Assembly (NCBI GenBank): GCA_963763135.1
Contig: CAVXNJ010000013.1
Location: forward strand, 143,501 to 207,500
Origin: JANMZO01 sp963763135
Lineage (GTDB): Bacteria > Actinomycetota > Acidimicrobiia > Acidimicrobiales > JANYDT01
DNA: 64,000 nucleotides
Reading direction: 5' to 3'
Below the pieces are notes generated by a model, which searched no databases, had not been told where the DNA came from, and worked only from the letters and a program-made list of their open reading frames with translations. Both the position numbers and the translations under genes were made by a program. This document shows positions 7,148 to 16,248 of this stretch, one piece after another; position 1 is the first letter of the stretch, and every line of letters begins with the position of its first letter.

Positions 7148-8646
7148 TGGCCCGCTCCGCTGGAGATGTCAGGGTGTCGTTTTGTTTGTCCCGTGAGGTT
7201 CAATCGTCTGTCGAGATCGGATTGGATTTGTCCGTTTGGATCAATACGGTTTCGTATGGTTCGCCACTCATTGATCCGCGGGTACATTTCCTCCAGCAAC
7301 TCGGGTCGCATCCGCGAATCCTTCGCCAGGTAAAGGCGACCGCCGTGGTTCACGACGAGTTCGTCGAGGCAGTCCAGCGTTGCGTAGACGTCTCGATTGT
7401 TTGGCAGATCGACGGCAAGGGTCCAACCGGGAAGCGGGAACGAAAGGGGTGCCACTCCGCTACGACCGAGTCGCTTCAGGGTAATGAGCGGTGACGTGAG
7501 GTGCGCCGCGCTGAGCTCATCAAGCACGTGACGTATGACCTCGTGCGCATTGTGTGGCAATGCGCACTGCCATTGGATGAACCCTGCGTTCCCGTAGAGC
7601 CGGTTGGCATGGCCAACTCGGTCAAGGGGATGAAAGAACTCGCCGAGGGTCTCGAGCCGAGTCACCCCATGACGGGAAACGTGGTGGAAACGGGCGCCGG
7701 CGAAGATTTTTGTCGACCATGGCCGGATGAGCGCGACCGGTACTTCGGGAAAGTCGATGGCTCGGGCGAACCATTCATCGTGATCACGGTGAACGAATCG
7801 TGAGATCCTGTGGACTTCGTCGGTGGCGAGAGCATCGGTGTTGGCATGCTCCCCGCTTGAGAGGATTCCGCAGCCAAGCCGATGGCCTTTAGCCGAGCCG
7901 TGGAGCCAGGCAATGGCATAGGTTGCGGTGTCGCTGTCGAGGGATTGCAGGGTGTCGTCAAAGTCGTTCGTGCGGCGGTGGGTTGCCCTCATCAGCGGCG
8001 TGGGTATTGCGAGAAGGTTCATTGTGGCCGTGCGGATGACGCCGGTGAGGCCCATGCCGCCCACCGTCGCCCAGAACAGTTCCGGATGTTCGTTTGGGGT
8101 GAGGTATTTCGTGCCTACGGGGGTGTCGAGAACGATCGACTGGATGTGGGTACCGATGGTGCCGGCGAGCCGATGGTTCTTTCCATGTACGTCGGCTGCG
8201 ATCGCTCCGCCGAAGCTCACGTGACGGGTGCCTGGGGTGACGGGCACAAAAAACCCGTGTTGTAGGGCGGCGCTGATGAGGTCGGTGAGTGAAGCCGATG
8301 CGTTCGCGGTGAGCACGCCTGTCGCCGGGTCGATCTGAATGTCGGCGGGTTCGTTCGCCGAGATCACGATGCCGCCGGCGTTCTGTGCGGCATCGTTGTA
8401 CGAGCGGCCCAATCCCCGGGCGACGACGCCTCGGGCCAGACTGGAGGATTGAGTGATGCGAGGGTCGCTGAATACGTTGGTGTTAGTGAGGGTGCACGTG
8501 CGACAGACCGATGGGCTTGTTCGGCCCCACCCGGTCAAACGCGACATTGGGATGTTGTCGATGATGTCGATCGGGTGTTCTGTTTCGAGTCGTGTCGAAT
8601 CGGGCTGTTGGGGTGTTGAGGTGGCGGCGGTGAGGATGGCGGTCAT
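7144..8646 (-). CDS. dprE1: Decaprenylphosphoryl-beta-D-ribose 2'-oxidase, DprE1-like
   Basis: 500-residue FAD oxidoreductase of the vanillyl-alcohol oxidase fold. Recognisable DprE1 segments in order: LTGWGRTSPS (about 37), ARGLGRSYNDAAQN, PGTRHVSFGGAIAADVHGKN (FAD site), LFWATVGGMGLTG, PLSFPLPGWTLAVDLP and LYLAKDSR. K442 matches catalytic Lys418 of the mycobacterial enzyme. The residue equivalent to Cys387, the covalent target of benzothiazinones, is Ala411. It oxidises the 2'-OH of decaprenylphosphoryl-ribose in the DPA pathway. There is a longer N-terminus before the conserved region and a 16-residue C-terminal extension. ATGA overlap with dprE2. Confidence 0.9.
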   Translation of the reverse strand: MTAILTAATSTPQQPDSTRLETEHPIDIIDNIPMSRLTGWGRTSPSVCRTCTLTNTNVFSDPRITQSSSLARGVVARGLGRSYNDAAQNAGGIVISANEPADIQIDPATGVLTANASASLTDLISAALQHGFFVPVTPGTRHVSFGGAIAADVHGKNHRLAGTIGTHIQSIVLDTPVGTKYLTPNEHPELFWATVGGMGLTGVIRTATMNLLAIPTPLMRATHRRTNDFDDTLQSLDSDTATYAIAWLHGSAKGHRLGCGILSSGEHANTDALATDEVHRISRFVHRDHDEWFARAIDFPEVPVALIRPWSTKIFAGARFHHVSRHGVTRLETLGEFFHPLDRVGHANRLYGNAGFIQWQCALPHNAHEVIRHVLDELSAAHLTSPLITLKRLGRSGVAPLSFPLPGWTLAVDLPNNRDVYATLDCLDELVVNHGGRLYLAKDSRMRPELLEEMYPRINEWRTIRNRIDPNGQIQSDLDRRLNLTGQTKRHPDISSGAGQ

Positions 8647-8656
8647 GGGCGTGCCT

Positions 8657-9583
8657 TTAGAGGATGTATAGATCGAAGAACAAAATTGCGGCGGTGCCGA
8701 GCGCGGCGAGTTGTGTGCCGCGGTCGTGAAGCAAGAATTCTTCGGGGTCGGAGCCTTCGCCGCGAATGACGAGTTGTACGCCGCGGAGCATGGCGATGAT
8801 GAACGGGATTGATGAGATGGCGAGCCATGGGACGCCTGACTCGCTGACGTCGGTGTTGAAGGCCCAGGTGACGTACGAAAGCACGGTTCCGGTCAATGCC
8901 AGTCCGAGGATTTGCGAGTTGAATCCTTCGGTGTAAGCGGACAGTGTCCGTCGGTGTTCTGCGGCGTGTTCGCCAAGGGCGAGGCGTTCGCCTTCTCGTT
9001 TTCCGGCCACGAGAAACAGGGCGCCGAACGCGCAGACTGCAAGGAACGGGCCGTTCACGTTGACCGGTCCTGCGGTCGCGCCGGCGATTGCCCGGAGAAG
9101 AAAGCCGGTTGCGACGGCTACGACGTCGACCACGGCGATGTGCTTGAGCCACGTTGAGTACGAGAGTGTGAGGGCGACATACAGTCCGACGAGAAGCAGA
9201 GTTGTCGGGTTGACGAGCGCCGCAGCACCAAGTCCGGCACATAAAGCGGCCCCACCGACGATGCGAGCTTCGGTCGGTGTAATGACGCCGGTGGCAACCG
9301 GCCGGAACCGTTTCTTGGGATGGAGCCGGTCGCGTTCGACGTCGGCGGCGTCGTTGACAAAGTAGGTACCGGACGCGGCGAGACAGAACGCTGCAGCGGT
9401 GATTAGCGAATGCCGCAGCACAGAACCCGAGAGAAGTTCCCCTGACGCGAAGGGTGCTGCAAAGATCAGCCCGTTTTTGATCCACTGCCGCACACGTGCA
9501 GTCTTGAGGAGGCCCCGGGTCCCTTGCCGGAACGTTCGCCGTTCGTGACGTTTCGGTGACGAGGCAACGGTGACGGCACTCAT
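8657..9583 (-). CDS. ubiA: Decaprenyl-phosphate phosphoribosyltransferase (UbiA family)
   Basis: 308 residues, about nine membrane helices. The polyprenyl-binding first motif is NDAADVERDRLHPKKRFRP (N77, D78, D81, D85). A second motif region is YSTWLKHIAVVDVVAVATGF. The NDxxDxxxDRxHPxKRxRP form is specific to the DPPR-synthase branch (mycobacterial Rv3806c type), which transfers 5-phosphoribose from PRPP to decaprenyl phosphate and so starts the DPA pathway. It lies immediately before dprE1 on the same strand, and its ATG overlaps the stop of the upstream glycosidase gene (ATGA). Confidence 0.9.
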   Translation of the reverse strand: MSAVTVASSPKRHERRTFRQGTRGLLKTARVRQWIKNGLIFAAPFASGELLSGSVLRHSLITAAAFCLAASGTYFVNDAADVERDRLHPKKRFRPVATGVITPTEARIVGGAALCAGLGAAALVNPTTLLLVGLYVALTLSYSTWLKHIAVVDVVAVATGFLLRAIAGATAGPVNVNGPFLAVCAFGALFLVAGKREGERLALGEHAAEHRRTLSAYTEGFNSQILGLALTGTVLSYVTWAFNTDVSESGVPWLAISSIPFIIAMLRGVQLVIRGEGSDPEEFLLHDRGTQLAALGTAAILFFDLYIL

Positions 9584-10797
9584 CGGGCTACCACAGCGAA
9601 GAAATCACGCTGATCCGCCGCGAGATAGCGGTCGGGGCTGGTCGGCATGGACGGCAGCAACTTCGTTCCCGTCACCAAATTCGGGCCTGCAAACCGAAAA
9701 ACGTTAAACGTCACCATTTTGTCGTGAATATCGAGCTCCAAGCCTCGTACAGCGCCGGCCGTGACCAGACTTGTTGCCATGTCGCTGAGGGTGACCCCGT
9801 GGCCGGCGACGTAGATCACCTTGCCGTTTCGGTCAACGCCGAGCGCCGAACGCCACGTGTACTGGAGCTGTGATTGCCGTGAGCCCCAAAGGCCTTGGGT
9901 GTTAGTGACCAGGCCGGGAACGGCCGCGCCGTGGTCGACGATCAGGTGAAGATTTTGTCGTACCGACACCACGTCGGGTTGCATAGAGACGTCACGCCCC
10001 CACTCTCCGATGGTGAGTGTTCCGTCCCTTCGGATCACGATTGCGGCAACTCCGGTCGCCAACGGTCGAATGACGGTGCGTCCTTCGGCGTAGTACCCGC
10101 CGGGTGTGTCTTGAAAACGGAACCCGGAATTGAAGGCGGCGACGAGACGGCTTCGCTGCGTTACCGGGATGCCGGACTGCCATGCCCACGGTCCTGCGCC
10201 TGGTTGCTTCGTCCCGGGCACCGAGACGAACCGAACTTTTGCCGGATCGAACACGACGGCAGTTGTCGTGATGCTCGGGTGAGTCGGATCCGGTTGGGTA
10301 CTCGAAGCGGTTAACGCACCGGGACCAGCGGCGAGACCGACGATTGATCGTTTCCCCGATTGTGCACCCGGATCGAACAGCGACGGTGTCGGAAGTTCGG
10401 CCGTCTTTGGTGCGGAGCCTTTCGGAGGATGGCGCCGGTAGTACCAGTTCTCGATCCGATTGACGATGCCACTGAAGCCGTGATCTCGTGCCCAGTCGAC
10501 TGATCGAACGGCGACCGGCGCGTTGCCCGGAGCCCACAGATACGACGTGTAGGACCACATCGGTAACGCCAACAGGGCGGCACAGGCGATCGCGAATAGG
10601 CGGCCACGGGTCCTACGCCGGCGACGTTTCGGCGACGGCGTCTCCGCAACAGGTGTCACCGAAACCGCCGAGTCGGGGATCGGTCGTGTCGCTGTGTTGG
10701 CGGCGAGTTCGGTGCCATCGTGTCCGGCGGGATTGATGTCGTTAGTGTCTCGTGTCGGTGCGATGGGTTCTGCGTTGGGGTCGGTGAACGTAATCAT
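9580..10797 (-). CDS. Membrane-anchored phosphodiester glycosidase (NAGPA-like)
   Basis: 405 residues from the ATG at 10797, chosen because AGGAGA lies 6-7 bases upstream. The N-terminus is hydrophilic, then KRRRRRTRGRLFAIACAALLA is a positively flanked membrane anchor at about 60-80. The exported domain from about 200 carries the phosphodiester glycosidase pattern: VAAFNSGFRF, TIGEWGRDV, LGVDRNGKVIYVAGHGVTL and GLELDIHDKM. Enzymes of this fold cleave phosphodiester-linked sugars such as GlcNAc-1-P-6-mannose or modified wall sugars. Being in the DPA operon suggests a substrate in the arabinan/teichoic-like wall polymer (inference). Confidence 0.75.
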   Translation of the reverse strand: MITFTDPNAEPIAPTRDTNDINPAGHDGTELAANTATRPIPDSAVSVTPVAETPSPKRRRRRTRGRLFAIACAALLALPMWSYTSYLWAPGNAPVAVRSVDWARDHGFSGIVNRIENWYYRRHPPKGSAPKTAELPTPSLFDPGAQSGKRSIVGLAAGPGALTASSTQPDPTHPSITTTAVVFDPAKVRFVSVPGTKQPGAGPWAWQSGIPVTQRSRLVAAFNSGFRFQDTPGGYYAEGRTVIRPLATGVAAIVIRRDGTLTIGEWGRDVSMQPDVVSVRQNLHLIVDHGAAVPGLVTNTQGLWGSRQSQLQYTWRSALGVDRNGKVIYVAGHGVTLSDMATSLVTAGAVRGLELDIHDKMVTFNVFRFAGPNLVTGTKLLPSMPTSPDRYLAADQRDFFAVVAR

Positions 10798-10846
10798 CGA
10801 GTGATCTCCTGAGAATCTGTGATTGGGGTGCGCGTCGAGCGGTTGG

Positions 10847-11692
10847 TCAAGCAACGTTGGCGTAGAAGCGGGCGTAAGTGTCTGCGTGTGCGGACCAGTA
10901 CGGGCGGCTGTGATCTCCAGAACCCAACGAGAACGTGACGTTGGCACCCGCGGTTCGTAAGACTGCGGCGAAGTCGGTGACGGCTCGTCGGAAACCGTCT
11001 TTGTCGCCGACGTCCAGCCACACCCGGGTACGGGAAGCGGCGAAGATATCTGCCATCGCCTTTGCCGTCGGGCCGGCCGGAACGACTGCGCTGTGCGCAC
11101 CAACAGTGCCGAAGAGTTCCGGCCTGGTTGCGGCGATCTTCAGGGCCCATCCGCCGCCACGAGAGATTCCTCCGATCGATCGTTGGGTACGATCGGGACT
11201 CAGCGCAAACCTGCGTTGGATCTGCGGAAGAAGTTCGTCGATCAAAAAGGACGCGAAGTCGGACTCGCTCGACGCACGAGCGTTGGCTGAGTCGCCGTTC
11301 GGCAAGACGAGCAACGTCGGCGAAAATGGATGACGCCGGGCAAGCTGGAACAGTGCGGTGTCGATCGCGACGTCGTCCCACTGGTCCTCGTTAGCGTTGG
11401 CGCCATGCACGAGAACGAGCAAACTCATCTTCTCATCCGGTTTCGGTGTCGCCGTTGCCATGAGGCGAAACCGTGCGGTGCCCATCGTTGCGCTTTGTTC
11501 CTGGAAACTTGTGACGACGCCGGGTGAGGCGAGCACTTGGGCAGCCGCGCGTTCGGTCAACGTCAATGTGTCACTTGCCGTCGAGCCGGAGCTGTCGAGC
11601 GTGCGTGTCGATGCGCAAGCAGTAAGCGCCGCCAACGCGATCGTGGCGGCGAAAGTTGCCTGGCCGGTACGGGCCGTCCGTGTGAAGTACAT
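10847..11692 (-). CDS. Exported lipoprotein esterase (alpha/beta hydrolase)
   Basis: 281 residues. The N-terminal signal peptide ends in the lipobox LTAC, so the mature protein should be lipid-anchored outside. The hydrolase core is LLVLVHGANANEDQW (oxyanion region), the nucleophile elbow GISRGGGWA, DVGDKDGF (acid) and GSGDHSRPYW (histidine). This resembles the esterase D / mycolyltransferase-related pfam00756 group. It is the first gene of the minus-strand DPA operon, about 50 bases before the glycosidase. Possible roles are wall deacylation or acyl transfer. The start may also be the GTG six bases upstream. Confidence 0.7.
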   Translation of the reverse strand: MYFTRTARTGQATFAATIALAALTACASTRTLDSSGSTASDTLTLTERAAAQVLASPGVVTSFQEQSATMGTARFRLMATATPKPDEKMSLLVLVHGANANEDQWDDVAIDTALFQLARRHPFSPTLLVLPNGDSANARASSESDFASFLIDELLPQIQRRFALSPDRTQRSIGGISRGGGWALKIAATRPELFGTVGAHSAVVPAGPTAKAMADIFAASRTRVWLDVGDKDGFRRAVTDFAAVLRTAGANVTFSLGSGDHSRPYWSAHADTYARFYANVA

Positions 11693-11846
11693 AACCACGG
11701 TTTATTGAACGGCTCGCAACTCGCGGCACCATCTTTGGCAAATCGACGGTAAAACCAGAAAACGTTTTCGCGTCGCGAACAGGATTTTGCCGAGCGTTTG
11801 CTTGCTCTCACTCTCCGGCGAACCTGCGAACGCGCATCCTTGCTGT

Positions 11847-14729
11847 ATGCGCCAACCCATCTTGTCGGGTCAAAATCGTCCTCGTGCCCGACGCGCGAAC
11901 AGGCGGACCTTCACAGTTGCGGTCGTTTCCGTGGCGGTCGGAGCGTTCGCGTACGCAGCTCGCCACGACGCTCGCGCGTTTGTCACAGCAGTCCGGGCTG
12001 CGTCACCTGCGATGCTCATCGTCGCTGTAGCCTGTTCGCTCGTCGCCGTCGGTGTTGGCTACGCCAACGAACACCGGCGAGCGCTCGGCGCGGCTGGAGT
12101 CATGCTCGGGCCGCGTCGAGGAATTCGACTCGGGTTCCGTGCATTCGCACTCAACACAGTCGTGAAGTCTGGTGGGTTGGCCGGTATGTCGCCGTACCTG
12201 CGTCACGCCGAACAGTCCGCTCAGTCAACGGCGCGGACCCGAACCGGGTACCTCATTGCCAACCTCCTCGGCGATGTGGCCATCGCGGTGATGGTCGTGC
12301 CGACAATCGTTGTTCTCGCAGTTGCCGGCAAAGCGACCTTGCCTATCATCACCGGGGCAGTCATCTTTGCTGGATACCTCGCCATCGTGGCTTCGCTCGT
12401 GGTGGCCGCGGCGCGTAGCCGCGATGCCCTGCGAAGGATTCATGCTTGGCCAACTCGCCTCCACAACAAGCTGCTGCCGCGTCGAGCGCCCCGCTCGATC
12501 GGCGCCAGCGACGTCGCTGCGGATGAGATGCATGACGCCGTTCGCATGATCTTGCAGAAACCGGCAAGTATGTTGCCGGCGTTCGGGTGGGCCTTGACCG
12601 TGGACATGCTCGGCGTGGCTGGACTTGCAGCAGTCACCCGTGCGTTCGGTCTTTCACTCGGAGCGGTGACGCTCTTTAGTGCCTATAGCGTTGCGTTGTT
12701 GTTCTCACTCATCGGGATTCTTCCCGGTGGGCTGGGATTCGCCGAAGTATCGCTCGGCGCGTTGCTTGTAGCCAGCGGTGTTGCGGCCCCGACCGCTGTG
12801 GCAGTAACCCTCGTGTTCCGCGTTATCGAAACCTGGCTGCCAGCGGCGATTGGAATGGGCGCCTCGACTCGGGCGCGTCGCACCAACCACGTGCGCGTCG
12901 CAGTGACCGTCAACCGGCAAACGCACACTGGTCGAGACGTTCGCGTTCGTCACGCCGTCACCATCGCCACTGGGCTGTTCGCTCTGTCCTTGCTCGCCGT
13001 AGCCGCCCGCCGCCATCCGTTCGTCGACCTCGGCGCCGCAGCCTTCGACCCGCGAGCAATCAGTCCTCGAGGCTCGCGGTACCTGCTTCTCGTCGCCGCG
13101 GTTGTTCTTGCTAGCTCGCTGCGCGGACTCGCACGTGGAGCTCGCTCGGCGTGGCGAGTAGCGGTTCTCACCTTGATTCTCACAACGATGGTGCTCCCCT
13201 TCGGGCGCCGCGACCTCGTCGGCGCAGCTGTCGCTGCGGTGTTCGTTGCGACATTGCTTGTCATGTCCAAGCGTTTCCGGACGGGAAGCGAACCAATCAC
13301 CACACGAGACACGATGACGTGGCTGAGTGTGGGCCTCGGTGTTGTCACGCTCTACGCCACCGTTGGGTTGTGGATGTTAGATACCGAGGTTGGCGAAGCG
13401 ATGCCCCTATGGCGAGCCTTCGACACGTCGCTACGCGTGCTGTTCGTGCTACCGAGCACGACTCTCAAGCCCGAATCGAGACACGCCGTGTGGTTCATTG
13501 ATTCTGTCCGTTTTCTCTCTGCTGCGCTCGTCCTAGTTACGGTCATGCGCCTCGCCCGACCGGTCATGCGTCGCCGGGTGCCGGCAGATACAGACCGCGC
13601 CTTAGTCGGGCAAATCCTGCGCGACCATGCCACAACGTCGCTGGCGTTTTTTCAACTTCTCGGTGACAAGTCCTACGTGTTCTCCGGTGACCGGCGAGCG
13701 TTTGTGGGCTACCGGCGCGTCGGCAACGTCGCGGTAGCGCTGGGCGAACCGGTCGGGCCCGCAGACTCACAACACGACGCCGCTGTCGCATTCATCGACG
13801 AATGCGATCAAAACGGATGGGTTCCTACCTTCCACCAACTCACCGAACAAGGCGCACGCATCACCACGGGCTGCGGCTTCCATGTCCTCAAAATCGGAGA
13901 AGAAGCGATCGTTGACGTTCGCACCTTCAGCCTGTCGGGTTCACATTTCAAACGACTCCGCAGCCAGCTGAGAAAGCTCGAAGCCGACGGGCTATCCATT
14001 GAAGAACTTCCCCGACCAATCACCGATGACACCATGACCGAGCTTCGCGAAATCTCCGATGCGTGGATGACCGACGGGGCACACCGAGAACGAACCTTCA
14101 CGCTCGGGCACTTCAACGCACAGGTCCTCCAGGAGACCCCGGTACTGGTTGCCCGAACACAAGACCGGATCGAAGCGTTCGTCAACATCATCCCGAGCTA
14201 CCACTCCACCGACGGCAACTTTGACATGATGCGGCGACGACCCGACTCACCCAACGGCGTCATGGACGCACTGATGGTCGCACTCATTCAACGGTTCAAC
14301 CGTGAAGGCCGACACGGCCTGAACCTCGGGCTGGCCCCACTCGCCAACCTCGACGGAGACTCGCTCCCCGAACGAACCCTTCGACGGATCGCCGACCACG
14401 ACTCCAAAGCGTTCAACTTTGATGGGCTACGCGCCTACAAATCCAAATGGAACCCAATCTGGGAACCCAGGTTCCTCGCCTACCCCACCGAAGCAGCCCT
14501 CCCGCGGATTGGCTATGCGGTCGCCCGAGTCGGAGAACTACGAGCAACCGCCCCACTCCTCCTCCGCCTGGGCCTCCCCGACACCACCGTCGCCGAACTC
14601 GGCCAATTTCTCGACAGCGCCCACCAAGCGGTCATCGAAGCCACCCCCGAAGTCGACCAACGCGCCACAGCTGTCAATCCGTCGCCGTCTAACTCGTCGT
14701 CGACATGCATCACGGTTCCCCGAACGTGA
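11847..14729 (+). CDS. MprF-like bifunctional phosphatidylglycerol lysyltransferase/flippase
   Basis: 960 residues from the first ATG in frame; an upstream TTG is possible and no clear ribosome site is seen. The N-terminal about 330 residues form a multi-helix flippase-like domain (LKSGGLAGMSPYLRHAE-type and LPGGLGFAEVSLGALL signatures). More helices follow, then a cytosolic GNAT-fold synthase domain from about 600: FFQLLGDKSYVFSG, VALGEPVGP, SQLRKLEADGLSIEELP, FVNIIPSYHSTDGNFDMMRR and NLGLAPLANLDG. MprF proteins transfer an amino acid from aminoacyl-tRNA to phosphatidylglycerol and flip the product, lowering the surface's negative charge. The amino acid used cannot be told here. Confidence 0.85.
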   Translation: MRQPILSGQNRPRARRANRRTFTVAVVSVAVGAFAYAARHDARAFVTAVRAASPAMLIVAVACSLVAVGVGYANEHRRALGAAGVMLGPRRGIRLGFRAFALNTVVKSGGLAGMSPYLRHAEQSAQSTARTRTGYLIANLLGDVAIAVMVVPTIVVLAVAGKATLPIITGAVIFAGYLAIVASLVVAAARSRDALRRIHAWPTRLHNKLLPRRAPRSIGASDVAADEMHDAVRMILQKPASMLPAFGWALTVDMLGVAGLAAVTRAFGLSLGAVTLFSAYSVALLFSLIGILPGGLGFAEVSLGALLVASGVAAPTAVAVTLVFRVIETWLPAAIGMGASTRARRTNHVRVAVTVNRQTHTGRDVRVRHAVTIATGLFALSLLAVAARRHPFVDLGAAAFDPRAISPRGSRYLLLVAAVVLASSLRGLARGARSAWRVAVLTLILTTMVLPFGRRDLVGAAVAAVFVATLLVMSKRFRTGSEPITTRDTMTWLSVGLGVVTLYATVGLWMLDTEVGEAMPLWRAFDTSLRVLFVLPSTTLKPESRHAVWFIDSVRFLSAALVLVTVMRLARPVMRRRVPADTDRALVGQILRDHATTSLAFFQLLGDKSYVFSGDRRAFVGYRRVGNVAVALGEPVGPADSQHDAAVAFIDECDQNGWVPTFHQLTEQGARITTGCGFHVLKIGEEAIVDVRTFSLSGSHFKRLRSQLRKLEADGLSIEELPRPITDDTMTELREISDAWMTDGAHRERTFTLGHFNAQVLQETPVLVARTQDRIEAFVNIIPSYHSTDGNFDMMRRRPDSPNGVMDALMVALIQRFNREGRHGLNLGLAPLANLDGDSLPERTLRRIADHDSKAFNFDGLRAYKSKWNPIWEPRFLAYPTEAALPRIGYAVARVGELRATAPLLLRLGLPDTTVAELGQFLDSAHQAVIEATPEVDQRATAVNPSPSNSSSTCITVPRT

Positions 14730-14809
14730 GCGCCCCCCGTTCCGAACACGAACCGTCACAGGCAAACCGAGCATCCCTGTGTTGGTCACTCCCCGCCTAC
14801 CGGGTGACG

Positions 14810-15439
14810 ATGCAAACAGAAAGACTTCCGAGATTGCGACAACTCACTGCCCGTTGGCCGGTGGCCATCTCGACCTCTGCGCTTGTCTTGACCCTAGGTC
14901 TGATCTTCGCCCGAACACCCGACCAACACGAACACGTTCTCAACACTCTCGGGTTGGCATGGCCCGACCTCGTGCATGCACCGTACCGGCTCGCGACGGC
15001 GCTCTTCGTACAAACACAACCCGGGATCCGCCCCACCATTGGTCTGCTGTTAGTCGTCGTTCCGGTCGCTGAGTGGCGTCTCGGGTCCCGCCGCACCCTG
15101 CTCACGATGTTCGGCGGAGACTGGACCGCAACGCTACTTTCACTTGTCGCGCTACGCATCGCCGCGGCCAGCAACAGTGCATGGGCACATACTGCGCTCA
15201 GCCGACGTGACGGCGGCATCTCGGCGGCAACCCACGCGCTGTTAGCCGCTGTGGTGTTCAGCGCGCGACCTTCGCGATGGCGAACATTGGGGATTGCGGT
15301 CATCGGAGCCTGGATTCTTCAGAGGCTCGTCTTCGGACATCAAGTGTTCGATGCCCAGCACGCCATTGCTTCGGTGGTCGGCGCAGTACTGGGCTGGCGG
15401 TTCCGCGGGCGCCCATCCAAACCACGCGTCATCAACTAA
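14810..15439 (+). CDS. Rhomboid-like membrane protein 1
   Basis: 209 residues from the ATG at 14810; the frame is open further upstream, overlapping the mprF end. Six or so membrane segments. The pattern resembles rhomboid proteases: PDLVHAPYRLATALFVQ (interfacial entry), RRDGGISAATHALLAAV (a GxS-like position) and DAQHAIASVVGAVLG (the His helix). The usual GxSG is altered to GISA and the HxxG spacing is imperfect, so activity is uncertain. A divergent paralog follows 60 bases downstream. Confidence 0.5.
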   Translation: MQTERLPRLRQLTARWPVAISTSALVLTLGLIFARTPDQHEHVLNTLGLAWPDLVHAPYRLATALFVQTQPGIRPTIGLLLVVVPVAEWRLGSRRTLLTMFGGDWTATLLSLVALRIAAASNSAWAHTALSRRDGGISAATHALLAAVVFSARPSRWRTLGIAVIGAWILQRLVFGHQVFDAQHAIASVVGAVLGWRFRGRPSKPRVIN

Positions 15440-15498
15440 CGTCCACGGCCGAGAACACTCCGTTGTCACAAGCCCGCCCGTCAGGTGAACGTCGGTCG

Positions 15499-16143
15499 AT
15501 GTGGCGACGCACGTCGATGCCAGTGTTCGCGATCACGGTTCTCACCGTCCTCGGTGTTGGCCGATGGTGGTCTCACGGCGACCCGAAGCTCGTCGCAGAA
15601 CTGGTCAACCGGTTCGGTTTGCGGTGGGACGATCTCGCCCACCCCGGTCAATGGTTCCGTGTGTTGACGTCGCCCTACGTTCAACCCGACACCGATACCA
15701 CCCTCCTCGGTCTGTTCAGCGTATTTGTCATTGCTGAGGTTACGCTTGGAACGAAACGGACGCTCCGCACGTTCGTCGCCACTGACGCCGTCAGCACACT
15801 GACGGTGCTTGTCGCATTGCGACTCGCCGAGACCTTTAATGCATCGTGGGCGAGCGTGATCCACATTCGCGACGGCGGTGCGTCTTCGGGCACCATCGGG
15901 GTTGTCACGACCCTTCTCGCACAGGTCCAGTCGGTGAGCGGTCGACGCGCCACGCTTGCGGCGCTGCTCGTGTGGCTGACCTTCGATGCGATCACCAGCG
16001 CGGAGCTAGCCGGATACCAACACCTCGTCGCGAGCGTAGTTGCGCTCCTTGCGATACCGCGAACCCGGTCCGACACGGGCACCTCGACCGCCGTTGACAA
16101 CCCGGGACCGTGTTCTCCCGACTCGATGGGCGACTGCCAGTAA
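15499..16143 (+). CDS. Rhomboid-like membrane protein 2
   Basis: 214 residues starting MWRRTSMPVFAI at 15499, with AGGTGA about 14 bases upstream. It has the same plan as its neighbour: WDDLAHPGQWFRVLTSPYVQ, then IRDGGASSGTIGVVTTLL (GASSG is closer to the rhomboid GxSG serine motif) and YQHLVASVVALLAIP. It is probably the product of a tandem duplication. If both serine and histidine are functional it could be an intramembrane protease; otherwise an inactive rhomboid-like protein. Confidence 0.5.
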   Translation: MWRRTSMPVFAITVLTVLGVGRWWSHGDPKLVAELVNRFGLRWDDLAHPGQWFRVLTSPYVQPDTDTTLLGLFSVFVIAEVTLGTKRTLRTFVATDAVSTLTVLVALRLAETFNASWASVIHIRDGGASSGTIGVVTTLLAQVQSVSGRRATLAALLVWLTFDAITSAELAGYQHLVASVVALLAIPRTRSDTGTSTAVDNPGPCSPDSMGDCQ

Positions 16144-16248
16144 CGATTTGCCGTCCGATTACCTCACCGGTCCCGGCTGTTTATCTCGATATTGGTAGAC
16201 CACGTCCATCACCGGTGAACCCGCCACCGATAAGGAGACCTCGACCCT

